From Anaeromyces robustus (taxonomy: Eukaryota > Neocallimastigomycota > Neocallimastigomycetes > Neocallimastigales > Neocallimastigaceae), in contig MCFG01000321.1 in the NCBI GenBank assembly GCA_002104895.1, forward strand, positions 1 to 52,500: 52,500 nucleotides of DNA, in the 5' to 3' direction. Below, piece by piece: positions 25,808 through 37,504 of the stretch. Each line of letters opens with the position of its first letter. Position 1 is the first letter of the stretch. Below the pieces are notes generated by a model. That model was not told where the DNA came from, made no database searches, and worked only from the letters and a program-made list of their open reading frames with translations. A program made the position numbers and the translations under genes.

Positions 25808-26152
25808 ATGGAAAAAAGTACATCCGTTTCATCTTTTTTAAATAGCTATGAAAATACGATTAATATACTTTCAATCGAAAGTAAATATTGTATTAAACCA
25901 GAAAAGGATATATCCTTAGAACAAAATCTTTTATGGAGAAGAAGACAACCTTTATACAAAAATCCCCTTAATTCATCAACATCTTCTTTTGAATCTTTGT
26001 CAAGTAATTTCTCAGATGATAATTGTTTAAATATTGAAAATAAATATAAATATCAATTTGAATGTCCCAATTCGATGGCCTCAATAAAATCAAAAAACAT
26101 TAATAAAACATTAAATGAAAAATTATCCAAATTAAGACAACAATTCTCATAA
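25808..26152 (+). CDS. Small orphan protein, 114 residues
   Basis: A single uninterrupted frame from ATG (context ATTAAAAATGG) to TAA, with G+C content clearly above its flanks and ordinary codon usage for this window. The product is Ser/Asn-rich and hydrophilic, with no signal peptide or membrane segment. It has one basic patch (LWRRRQPLYKNP, residues ~42-53) and a Lys-rich C-terminal helix-like end (NEKLSKLRQQ). I do not recognise a family. It lies between the retrotransposon and a membrane-protein gene on the opposite strand. It could be a real short gene or the remaining exon of a decayed one. Confidence 0.55.
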   Translation: MEKSTSVSSFLNSYENTINILSIESKYCIKPEKDISLEQNLLWRRRQPLYKNPLNSSTSSFESLSSNFSDDNCLNIENKYKYQFECPNSMASIKSKNINKTLNEKLSKLRQQFS

Positions 26153-26647
26153 TTTTAGAAGGATAATAATATAAAAAAATTATGCTGTATTTAAATTCTT
26201 TATGGATAATATAATGCTATTATTATACCGAGGAAATATAAATTTTCAAATATAAATTTTCAACAGTATGATTGGTAATATCTACCTATATAGAAATATA
26301 GAATTAAAAGAAGTAATTAATAGTAGTAAAAATTTTTAATCTTCAAATAATTTATTAAATATAATAACATCGTATTATAAATAATTCTTATATAAAATTA
26401 TTTTAAAATATTAGTTTTATAGGGCAATATAATATAAAAAGTAATTTTATATATTTATTTAATAATAAAAATATGAATGTTACAAACAATAAAAAATATT
26501 AAAATAATAAATAAAATAATAAAAAGTAATTTAATAAATAAAATAATAAAAAATATTAAAATAATAAACAAATAATAAAAATAATAAAAAATTATTAAAT
26601 AATAATTATTAATATAAAATAATGGGACCATTTTTAAAATATAAATA

Positions 26648-26689
<42 letters not shown>

Positions 26690-28237
26690 AAAGGTTTTTA
26701 TTATAATATTTTATTTTTAATTATACATTATATAAAATTTAAATTATAATATTTCCAATATTTTTAAAAATATTATCTTTTTTTTATATTGTTTTCCCTA
26801 TTACATTTGATATAGTAAAAGAAGTTAAGAAATGAAAAATATTTTAAATGAAAATATTTATTATACATCATTATTTATAAAATATAAATTAAAATAATTC
26901 CAATGATTTTAAACTATTATCTTTTTCTGTTATTATTGCTTTCCTAATAGCACTTTATAGTAAAAGAAATTTAGGAAAATTATTTAAAATGAAATATAAT
27001 AGAACATATTTTTGATATTTATTTAACTTTTTCTTATACATATTTATATTGTTTTCTTAATTACAGTTACAATTAATATATAAAAAGAAGTTAAGAAAAA
27101 CGTTTTAAATTGAAATATAATAGATATTATAGTTTTATGATATAATATTTATTTAGCTTTTTCTTATGTATATTTATATTGTTTTCCTAATTACAATTAC
27201 ACTTAATATATAAAATAATTAAGAAATATGTTTTAACTTGTAATATAATAGATATTATATAGTTTTGTGATAATATATATTTTTATTTATATCATTTGTT
27301 TATTAAAAATCAATATTTGTTGAATACAAAATCATTATTATATTTTTTCAATTGAAAAATTGAATTATTAAAATATTTATTAACTACAATAATTATATTT
27401 CTATTGAAAGGGGTACATTGTATATTTTAAAATATAGTGGATAAAAGAGGAAATTTAAACAATTAAAAAAAAAAATTGTAAATGAAACTAATACATATAT
27501 ATATGAATTTTATGAAGGAATTATATTGATAATTTTCCCATATGTTATTGAATAAATATTATTTAATACGTTTATGTTTTTATATTTCTTATTTATCCAT
27601 TTAATTAATGTGTATATATAAGATAATATTTTCAAATGTTCTAAAACATTAAACATAATATTTAATAAATATATATATATATTATAATTATTCTTTTTCT
27701 TTTTCTTTTTTTTTATTTTTATTTTTATTATTATTACTATCATTTATATATTATTTATTCGTTTATTCTTCTTCGTATATAAAATACTAATGATAAAAAT
27801 AAAAGATTAAAAATTAATATATATATTATAATACCTTTATTTTTATTTTTATCATTTTCTTATTATATTTAGGATGAATAAAATAATAAAATACTTTTAT
27901 TTTACTTAGTAAATTTTATCAATAAAAAAAAAGAAAAGAATTAATAATATTATAAAATACTAAAAATATAATATAAAACAAAAAAATAAATAATTAAAAA
28001 AAAAAGTATATGTAATAAAAATTAGATTAATATATATTAATTTTTTTTTTTAAAAAAAAAAAAAATACCATATATCACTTTATTTTCCCCTTTTCTAAAA
28101 TAGATATTTTATTAAACTTCTATACTTTATAATTGTTTTTTTTTTTTTATTAAAAACTATTTTTTTTTTTTTTTTTGTTTTGTCTATCTATTATTAAAAT
28201 AAACAATTATATTTATTTTCATTTATTAACATCCTAT
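26153..28237. other. Gene-free spacer with degenerate repeats
   Basis: Convergent ends of two genes and about 2 kb of A/T-rich DNA. It holds (AATAA)-like runs at about 26490-26620, an (ATT)n run at 26650-26685, and a four-unit degenerate tandem array at about 26760-27270, listed separately. No coding frame supported. Confidence 0.6.
26760..27270. repeat. Degenerate tandem array, four units of ~113-147 bp
   Basis: The phrase TTATATTGTTTTCCTAATTACA and variants recurs at about 26791, 26938, 27051 and 27181. Each is followed by TATATAAAA(G) and AAGTTAAGAAA-like text, then TGAAATATAATAGA. The last two units are most alike. Old, diverging tandem duplications. Confidence 0.75.
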
Positions 28238-28975
28238 TTAATCGTTTTTTCTATAAGATTTGTTACTTCCAACAGATTTTCTCCTATAATTTTTATTTGA
28301 AGAATTTTTATCAAGATTAATAATACATTCAGTACTTGTTGCATTATATGATGATGTAAAATCTATACTTGCTTCTGGCGATTCATTTTTTAATTTAACA
28401 TCTTTTAATTCTTCCATACCAAAGTTATTCATACTATTATTTCTACTTGACATTATAAGTGTATTTGTTTCAGAAGCTGTTATATTTCTTGATTTTCTTT
28501 TATCTGTTCTTTTTTTAATGATTTTCGGTCTCATCCATACAGCAACATGAACTAAACATACTAATACAATCATACTAATTATAATTGCTAAATATAAGAA
28601 AAGTTTAAAATTGAAATTATCCTCTTTTTCTAATTTTACATATTCAATTTGAACTGATCCATATATTGATTCAATCGTTGATTTTACTATATCATCATTA
28701 GGAACATTATTTGGATCATTATTATTATCATTGTTTGTATTATCATTACTTGGATCAGTAATTATATCACTACTTGTACTATTATTATTATTATTGTTAT
28801 TATTAACAGTTGGATCTGAATTTATATCAGTTGTTGGATTACTGACAATCGGTGTAGTGACACTACTAACAGTGCTATTGGTACTGTCCTGTCTTTTTAC
28901 ATATGCCAGTACATTTGAAAAATTTAAAAAAACAAATATTATGTATATATAAAATAAATATTGTTTTTTCAACAT
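28238..28975 (-). CDS. Predicted type I single-pass membrane protein
   Basis: Single exon, 245 residues. A hydrophobic signal peptide (residues ~1-24, ending NVLA) is followed directly by YVKRQ, where KR is a possible Kex2-type cleavage site. Residues ~30-100 are a Ser/Thr/Asn/Asp-rich, probably glycosylated extracellular stalk. Residues ~124-147 (LFLYLAIIISMIVLVCLVHV) form one membrane span, followed by a stop-transfer cluster (RPKIIKKRTDKRKSR) and a ~90-residue basic, Ser-rich cytoplasmic tail. The layout resembles fungal cell-surface sensors or mucin-like proteins, but I recognise no family. On the minus strand a TTTCAG sits 21 bases before the ATG, which could be the acceptor of a leader intron. 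Confidence 0.85.
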   Translation of the reverse strand: MLKKQYLFYIYIIFVFLNFSNVLAYVKRQDSTNSTVSSVTTPIVSNPTTDINSDPTVNNNNNNNNSTSSDIITDPSNDNTNNDNNNDPNNVPNDDIVKSTIESIYGSVQIEYVKLEKEDNFNFKLFLYLAIIISMIVLVCLVHVAVWMRPKIIKKRTDKRKSRNITASETNTLIMSSRNNSMNNFGMEELKDVKLKNESPEASIDFTSSYNATSTECIINLDKNSSNKNYRRKSVGSNKSYRKND

Positions 28976-30049
28976 TTTGGTATCTATAATTATCCCTGAA
29001 AGTAAAAATTTTTTATTTAAATGAAATAAATAAAAAATTAGAATTTATATTAAGTATTAAAAGAAAAATAACAATAATATAAAACAACTTTTTATTATAA
29101 TTAACGAAATTTTCAAAAATATATATAATATATTTACAATAGAAATTATACTATAAGTAATTAATTTTTTCAATAATCAATTTGTTATATAAAAATATTT
29201 AAATATACATAATTTTTGAAGAAAAAAAAAACAAATAAATAAATAAATGTAAAAATTTACTTCAATTTAAATGTAAATATAAAAAGGAAAAAAAAAATAT
29301 GAATTTAAAATATAAAAAAAAGATAAAATTAATTTAATATAAAATATATATATAATAAAGAATTATATATAGATAATAATAATATTAATAAATAAATAGA
29401 TTAAGTAATAGAATTAAAACTTAATAAATGAATAATATACATATATATTATTTAATAAACTTAAATATAATAAATATTTTCCATTTATATATAATAATAT
29501 AATTATAATATATTAGCCATATATTAATTGATATAGCTAAAAAAAAAAATAAAATAAAAATGAAATATGAAAAAAATAGAAAAACTATTTTATATGTCTT
29601 ATTAAATATATTTTATCTTATAAAATAATTAACTTTAAACTATAGTAATTACTTTATATCTATATTAAGTAGAATATTAATGAAAAAAGAAACAAAAAAA
29701 AAAAAAAAAAAAAAAAAGAAAAAAAGATTAATTCCTTAAATAATTAATTGAAATTAATAATTAATATATTAAATCATAAATAAGAGTTAATATATATAAA
29801 TAACTAATTTTATGTTTATATAAACGTGGTTAAATATTTTAATGAAATAATGATAATATTAATTTAATACTATTTATAAAATTCAAAATAACAAAAAGGC
29901 ATAAAAAATTTTTTTAATTCTATGTAAAATTGTTCTAATAGTAATAATACTATCATATTAATAATAAATAATTATAAAAAAGTTAACTTTAATAATAATT
30001 AATTTGTTTAATAATAAATCAAAATGAAAAATAAAAATAAAATAATAAT
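28976..30049. other. A/T-rich spacer
   Basis: Promoter side of the membrane-protein gene. Homopolymers only (for example poly-A at about 29697-29715). No gene or repeat structure recognised. Confidence 0.6.
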
Positions 30050-30102
30050 AATTGCCTTAAAGGAATGCTTTTTATCTATTTTAAAACTTTTAATAAGTAA
30101 TG

Positions 30103-30136
<34 letters not shown>

Positions 30137-30382
30137 GAGTAATGAATTCTAAAGAAAATAAAAATATTACAATATATATATATATTAACATAATTATTTT
30201 TCTTCTAAATTAATCAAAATTATGAAAAAATTAATATTCAATATTTAAAAGAAACTGACAATTATAGTGATTTAATGAAATCAGTTTCAAGACCTCCATT
30301 AATTGTTGCATTAACTTGAGTTATAGAAAATACATCCTGGAGACATTTTCCATCAACTGTTGAGTAATATTATATAATTGCA

Positions 30383-30390
<8 letters not shown>
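30050..30390 (+). pseudogene. Relic of F-box/ankyrin gene (exon 1 end, intron, exon 2)
   Basis: This stretch aligns base by base with about 20970-21300 of the F-box/ankyrin gene: the end of exon 1 (TTTATCTATTTTAAAACTTT), the donor AGTAAT, the poly-T/poly-A intron, exon 2 and the start of the next intron including its (ATT)n tract. Two lesions break it. The acceptor AG became AA (30217-30218), and an Arg codon AGA became TGA (30317-30319). Because the intron is kept, it arose by DNA duplication, not through mRNA. Nothing else of the gene is present next to it. Confidence 0.9.
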
Positions 30391-30430
<40 letters not shown>

Positions 30431-30510
30431 ATAAAATTATAATTTCATTATAACTTCTATTTTATATATTCAATTATTTATTTCTGGTATAATTTTAATT
30501 ATATTATTAC

Positions 30511-30545
<35 letters not shown>

Positions 30546-30869
30546 TTCATGTGAATTTATATTTTTATATACATATATATTTTTATTAAAATAATAATAA
30601 GTCAAAAAATAAAATTAATAAAAATTTTTATTATTTAAATAAACATATACTTTATAAAATTATCATTCTCGAATTTAAAAAATATATATTTTTTTTTATT
30701 AAATCAAAAGATAAAAAAAAATAAGGTATAATACGATAACGATATTAATTTTATATTAATTATATAATAATGTTATATTATATTTATAATAATTAACAAA
30801 TTATTTATTTTATTTTGCTATTAAATTAATTAATAACTAGGGTAAATTTATAATTATTTTATTATTAAA
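30391..30869. other. 3' flank of MAU2
   Basis: (ATT)n runs at about 30386-30429 and 30506-30541 and other A/T-rich DNA. No gene seen. Confidence 0.6.
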
Positions 30870-31881
30870 TTAATAACGAATAATTAAATCATTAGTATGA
30901 TTTTGTGTTAATTTTAAATGATAGTTCCCAATGACATGTTGATATTGAATATTAATTTTTTCATATTCTTCACTCTCCTTCATCTTATTTACATTCTTAT
31001 AGTATTCTATAAAAAATTAAAAAAATAATTAAAATTAAAATATAAAATAATAATTTAAATTATTAATTGTCAAACATCAAATCTTAATATAAAAATTTAT
31101 AAAGAAAAATATTTTTAATATATATAAAATATATTTTAATATTTATATTTCTTTTACCTTTCAAGATATTTGTTAAAATATATGATAAATATATCATTTG
31201 ATTTTTTTGTGCAATTAAAAATGCTGTATAAAATATTTCTTCAGCTTGTGGTGGATTAATAACATATAAATTTAATCCTAATACCAATAAAGCATAAACT
31301 TTAATATGAGATGACTCTGTATTTTCCATAATTTTAATTGATTCAAAGAGATTTGTTCTATAGAAAAAAAAAATTATTTCATTATATTAAATATTATAAT
31401 TAATACTTTTTAAAAAATATATAATTCTTATATAATAATCATTTATTTAAAATAATGATAAATTATTTAATTTTATTTAAATATATAAGTACCTTGATTT
31501 TCTTAATTCATTATTAAATGTATATACCACACTTTTTAGAACTAATAAAGATAATTTATACTGATTATCATCATTATTGCCTATTAATCTAGTTACTTCA
31601 GATTCCTAGAATTAAAATTAATTAAATTAACAATAATATTAATATATCTATATATATGATATTAGATCATTAATTATTATTTACCATATTATTATTATTC
31701 AATTTTCCTGTTGCTTTATTTAATAAAATCAAATTGATTTTCGATAATAAACCAATGTTACTATTCTTATTTTTATTCCCTATCATCTAATAAATACATA
31801 ATCATTTTAAATTATATAGTTTATTATAATAATATCATATTAATAATAATAAATATTAAATATATTATTAATAAAGAAATA

Positions 31882-31980
<99 letters not shown>

Positions 31981-33301
31981 TAAAATAATAATCATAATAA
32001 TAATAAAAATAATAAAATTACCTTTAATATATTTTGATACCAAATTTTTGCATTGTCAACATTACCAAGTGAATGATTTAAATATCCTAAATATAATGCC
32101 AATTGTTGATTTTTATTATTAACTTCAGTAGCTTTTACAGGAACTGATGCATAATCGTTTATATACTAATAATTAATAATAAATAAATGAATATCAATAA
32201 ATATATAAATATATAAATAATAGTTTTTTAATTATTATTTTTAATTTTAAAGACGAAAGACAATAATGCTATTATTATTAATTACATTATATGATTTTAA
32301 ATAATCACAACGGTTAATAAGTAATAATATAATTTCTTTTAGTAAATTTCCTTTTTGATTAATACACCAATCTTTATAATCTTCAATATCTTCATAAAAT
32401 AAAAAGACACCCTTTTCTTTATTGTTAAAATAATAAATATCAAATGTTAAAAATGATTTTTAAATATTCAATAAAATATAAATAATAAAAATTTTTAAAA
32501 TATTATTATAAACTTACTATCAAAATCTAAAGCCACTATATATTATTGATTATAAATAAAAAAAATAAAAAAAAAAAAATTAATACTAAAAATATAAAAA
32601 TATATTATATATGTTTAAATCATTTATTAGTAAAAAAAAGAAAAATATATTCTTTTTATATTTACATTGAATGTTTGAAATTTCTTTTTCTAAATATTTT
32701 ACAATTTCTTTAGATTCAGATTTTATTTTTAATTTCCTTGTTAAAAATAAAATATACGAATAAAGTTGATGTTCTGATATAAATGAAATATCTATATGAT
32801 CAAATTTTTCGTCATTAATAGGTACCTACGAGTATTTATTTTAATAATTATTATATGAATAACACAATTAATATTATATATATATATATATATTTATTAA
32901 AAAAAAAAAAAAAAAAAAGAAGAAGAAGAAAAATATATATATATATTTACATCACAAAACAGTATAGCACTTGGAATAATTTCAGCATACTTTTTATTAA
33001 TTTCATACACTTGATTAAGATAATAAAATGCAAGTTTATTATTCCCAAGTTTATAATAACCGTATGATTTAAGAACATAATCATAAACTAGATATATTAA
33101 ACTATTTTTATATGGGAATGTAGGTATAATATTTTCATCAGTATTGGTAAATACAAAATTAACAATAATTTCCATTAATTTATCGATATGTTTGAATGTT
33201 TGTTCCATTTCATTAAGATTTTTATTATTAATAACAAATTGGACTCTATATAACAATAATACAATCTAATATAATATTATATTAAGTTTTATATATATTT
33301 A

Positions 33302-33332
<31 letters not shown>

Positions 33333-36059
33333 TATATATATTATTTATATCTTATATATGTTATATAGTAAATAAAAAATATTTACAGTTATTTCCGAAT
33401 CCATATTTTCATATGCTACATTAAGAGTACTATCTAATTCACTTAAAAATTCCTGTTTATTTAAATTATATAAACGACTTAATGCCTTTAATTGGAAATA
33501 ATAGTACCAATAAATATTTTTTTCTCTAAATAATATTAATTTATTAAAAAAAAAAATAACATTATTAAAAACTAGATATATATATTATTTAAATTTATAA
33601 TAATATATTATATTTATATATATTTACAGTAAAGCTTCATTAGCAGCTTGTTTAATTAATCCATATATATTAGTTTCACTTAATGTTTTACTTGTATTTT
33701 TTTCACTAATTTTTACATGAATATCTACAATTCTATATTTTAATTCTATATAATTTAATTTTCTACATAGCATATATGCTTTTTGGATATGTTGTTCAGC
33801 TTCATAATAATTATTGGTATATATATATAAAATTTCACCTAATTTAAATCTTGTTTTAGCTTCAACTTTAGGGGTTATAAGTTGCTTACAAATAGGTGAA
33901 TTTAAAATTGATAATAAGCATTTAATTGCAGTTAATATTAAATTTTGAATTTTAACTTGATCTGATGGATCTGTAGATAATGAAATTAATTTTTGCGTTT
34001 CGGTAATATATTCTTCTGAAAATGACCATAATATAACATGAAGTGGAATTTGAACTTCTTCACTTGCTTCATTTGCCACTAAACTCATCTGATTACTATC
34101 CTTATGTTCAGTTTTTAATTCATTATTTATATCAGATTGTTGTAAATTTTGCTGTTCTATTTTTTGTTGCTCTAATTTTTCTTGTTCCAACCTTTGTTGT
34201 TCTAATCTTTCCTGTTCTAATTTTTCTTGTTCCAACCTTTGTTGTTCTAACTTTTCTTTTTCTAATTTTTCTTGTTCCAATCTTTCCCGTTCTAATCTTT
34301 CCCGTTCTAATCTTTCTTGTTCCAATCTTTCCCGCTCTAATCTTTCTTGTTCCAATCTTTGTTGCTCTAATCTTTCTTGTTCTAATCTTTGTTGCTTCAA
34401 CCGTTCTTGTTCCAATCTTTCTTGTTCTAATCTTTCTTGTTCTAATCTTTCCCGTTCTATTCTTTCTCGTTCCAATCTTTCTTGTTCCAATCTTTCTTGT
34501 TCCAATCTTTCTTGTTCCATTCTTTCTTGTTCTAATCTTTCTTGCTCTAATCTTTTTTGCTTTAATCTTTGTTGTTCAAATCTTTGTTGTTCAAATCTTT
34601 GTTGTTCTAAAACTTCTTGTTCTTTATTATTTTTCATACGTTTTCTTCTTTTAATTTTTTGTTGTGAATCACTAGATCCACTTAATTGATTAAAATCAGG
34701 TAAATTTTGAGATTGTGAAGAATTCTGTGCACTTTGTTGTTGTTGTAATACATTTTGGTCAGAATTCGAATAATTGTACATATTATTTTGATTATTTGGA
34801 GGTGTATTTGGATATGAATGACTTCCAACTTTTGAAAGATATGAATAATTATTATTATCATTACGTTGATATTGTTGATTACTTGTATTAACTGAATTAG
34901 AATTATTGACATTGCTATTATTATTATCACTATTTAAATATTGATTTGATGACGAATTGTCTATATAAGAATTTTGATATTGAGAATTAACATTTTGATT
35001 ATTTTGCATAGAATAATTTAGTTGGTTCTGATCATAATACTGTCCTGAATAATTTTGATTTTGTTGAGATTGTTGCTGTTGTTCTTGTTGTATATTTTGA
35101 ATATGTTGTTGTTGTGTATAATTCAATTGATTATTATATTGACTTTGTTGTTCTTGATAATATCTTTGTTGCTGTTGTTGTTGTTGTTGTTGTTGTTGAT
35201 ATTTTCTTTTTTGTTCTTCTTCTTGTTGTTTCCTAAGTTGCATTTGTCTTAGTTTTTCTTCTTCCTGTTGCTTCCTCAATTGAATTTGTCTTTGTCTTTC
35301 TTCTTCTTGCTGCTTTCTTATTTGAATTTGTCTTTGCTTTTCCTCTTCTTGTTGTTTTTGATATTGTAATTGTCTTTGTACTTCTTCTTCTTGTTGCCTC
35401 TTTAACTGAAGTTGTTTTTGTTGATTTTGTTGTTGTTGATATTGATATTGACTTTGTTGCTCTTCTTCCTGCTGTTTTTGGAATTGATATTGACGATGTT
35501 GTTCTCGTTGTTGTTGTTGAAGTTGAAATTGTTGTTGTTGTTCCTTTTCTTGTTGCTGTTGTAATTGCATTTGTCTTTGATGTTCCTGTTGTCTTAATAT
35601 TTGAATACGTCTTTGTTCTTCTTGTCTTAACAACTGTATTTGTCTTTGCTTTTCTTGTTCTTGTTGCATTTGTAATTGCCTTTGATTATTTTGTTCTTGT
35701 TGTAATTGATATTGGTATTGATATTGTTTTTGCTGTTGATATTGCATTTGTTGTTGTTGTTTCTGTTGCTGTTGTTGTTGCTGTTGCTGTTGATAATTCT
35801 GATACATTTGATTTTGCATTTGATTCTGATTTGACATTCCATTTTGATACCCATATCGAATAGAATTATTACCTTGTTGTATTTGAATTTGCATTTCATC
35901 AACAGGAACATATGTATTATAATATGTATTTCTATTATAATTATTCATTTGCTGATCGACTTGCTGTTGCTCGGGATATCTTACATTATTGATCATATTA
36001 ACATTTTGATTGGAATTTTGATTTAAATTCCAATTCATATATTTATTATTATAATTCAT
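30870..36059 (-). CDS. MAU2: Cohesin loader subunit MAU2/Scc4 with Gln-rich N-terminal extension
   Basis: MAU2 partners Scc2/NIPBL to load cohesin on chromatin. Exons: 36059-33628, 33525-33387, 33265-32951, 32825-32666, 32535-32518, 32416-32286, 32165-32022, 31786-31685, 31605-31493, 31357-31158, 31006-30870; 1296 residues. The helical TPR body starts near residue 671 ([18 protein letters not shown]) and is about 626 residues, the usual MAU2 size. [36 protein letters not shown] and [16 protein letters not shown] fit MAU2 repeats. Before it lie about 670 residues not found in usual MAU2: poly-Gln/QKQQEEE blocks (about 85-320), an Asn/Ser/Tyr/Gln stretch (about 320-470), and about 30 pentads of the LEQER type (about 480-637). 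The extension is in the same exon as the domain, so it is not an intron artefact. Exon 5 is only 18 nt. Confidence 0.85.
31888..31980 (+). repeat. (TAA)n microsatellite in MAU2 intron
   Basis: About 30 triplets in the intron between exons 7 and 8; an apparent poly-Ile frame there is spurious. Confidence 0.95.
34150..34620 (-). repeat. 15-bp coding repeats, LEQER pentads in MAU2 extension
   Basis: About 30 imperfect 15-bp units encode (L/I/M)-E-(Q/R/K)-(E/Q)-(R/K) pentads. The period is five residues rather than the seven of a coiled coil, and every unit has paired acidic/basic residues, which suits a long single alpha-helix. The opposite strand is also open because of the repeat, giving a Val/Phe/Leu shadow frame. 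Confidence 0.92.
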
Positions 36060-36514
36060 CGTTATAATTCTTTATTAAAATGTCTTACAAATTAAATTAT
36101 ATGAAATTATTTTTAATTATTAGATAAATTAATATGAAAGAACTATATTAATTAATAGTATCTTATTTTCACCTTAAACGAAAAAAAGAATTAATTATTG
36201 TTATTTATTATAATAAAAATTTGACAATTTTTAAATTTCATTTAAGATTTCTTTCATTAATTTACTCTATGATAAAAATAAATTATATATTTATAATATT
36301 AATATTAACTTAAATATAAAATTTTCTCATTTATATTAAAAATAAAAATGAAAACTATATATATAATTAATTATTTCTTTTTATATTTTTATATAATTAA
36401 TATTATTTCATATATTCAATTTATAATTAATTTTAATTAATATATTTTTAAATTTTAAATGTATTATTAATAATTTTTTTCTTTGATAATTTATTTATTT
36501 ATTTATTTATTTTT

Positions 36515-36545
<31 letters not shown>

Positions 36546-37280
36546 TTCATTTGTTATGATTATATTCATCATTCTTTTTTATATTAATATGAATTGATTT
36601 ATATTATATTTTTATTTATAAATTAATTGATTATTCATTTAAGAAATGAAAAAGAAAATAAAAAAGAAGAAAAATCAAAATATTAATTATACATACATAA
36701 TAGTTTTTTTTTCCTTTTTTTCTTTTTTTTTTTTTTTTTTTTTTTTTTTCAGTTTAATATTGTAAAATAATTTTGTTTAATTTAAAAAATTAATAAATAT
36801 GATTTTAAAAACATTTATGATGTCTATTAATTAAAATTTTTACATTATTAAAAATTATTAAAAAAAAAAAAAAAAAGAATGAAAAATGAAAAGATTAAAT
36901 ATAATAAAGATATTATAAAAGAAAAAAAAATTAAAAAAGTAAAATAAATAACAAACAAAAGTAATAATAAAAATATAATAAAAGAAAAGTAATAAGAAGA
37001 AAAAAAATCTATATTAATATATATAATAGAAATAGAAACTATTTATAAAAGACATTAATATTTAATAAAAAAATATTAAAAATTAAATAAATTATAAAAA
37101 ATTATAAATATGAGTTTATTAGTTCAATTTATATGTTTAATATATATTTAATTATTGATAAATGTAATTAACATAATTTCTACTTTGCTTTGTTTTTGGT
37201 TATTAATTTTTTTTTTTTAATTTCATTTTACTTGAATTAATATTAACTTTTTTTTTACAAAAATATAAATATATATAATT
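36060..37280. other. Spacer between ASH2 stop and MAU2 start
   Basis: Holds the MAU2 promoter and the ASH2 3' region. A (TTTA)n run at about 36493-36546 and poly-T at 36720-36750. No gene seen. Confidence 0.6.
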
Positions 37281-37409
37281 TTACTGATTAATAAAAATAG
37301 CACTATCCATCTTAGCAAATGAATTGTCTAATTTATTTTCACCATTATTTATAAAATTAGATTTTTCAATATGACTTTCTGTATTACAAAGATGATTAGT
37401 ATTATTATT

Positions 37410-37440
<31 letters not shown>

Positions 37441-37470
37441 CTGTTATTATTGTTGTTGTCGTTGTTGTTG

Positions 37471-37504
<34 letters not shown>

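Noticed and set aside
34043-34654. 203-residue plus-strand frame rich in Val/Phe/Leu
   Set aside because: Antisense shadow of the LEQER pentad repeats of MAU2; periodic and without a start context or family.
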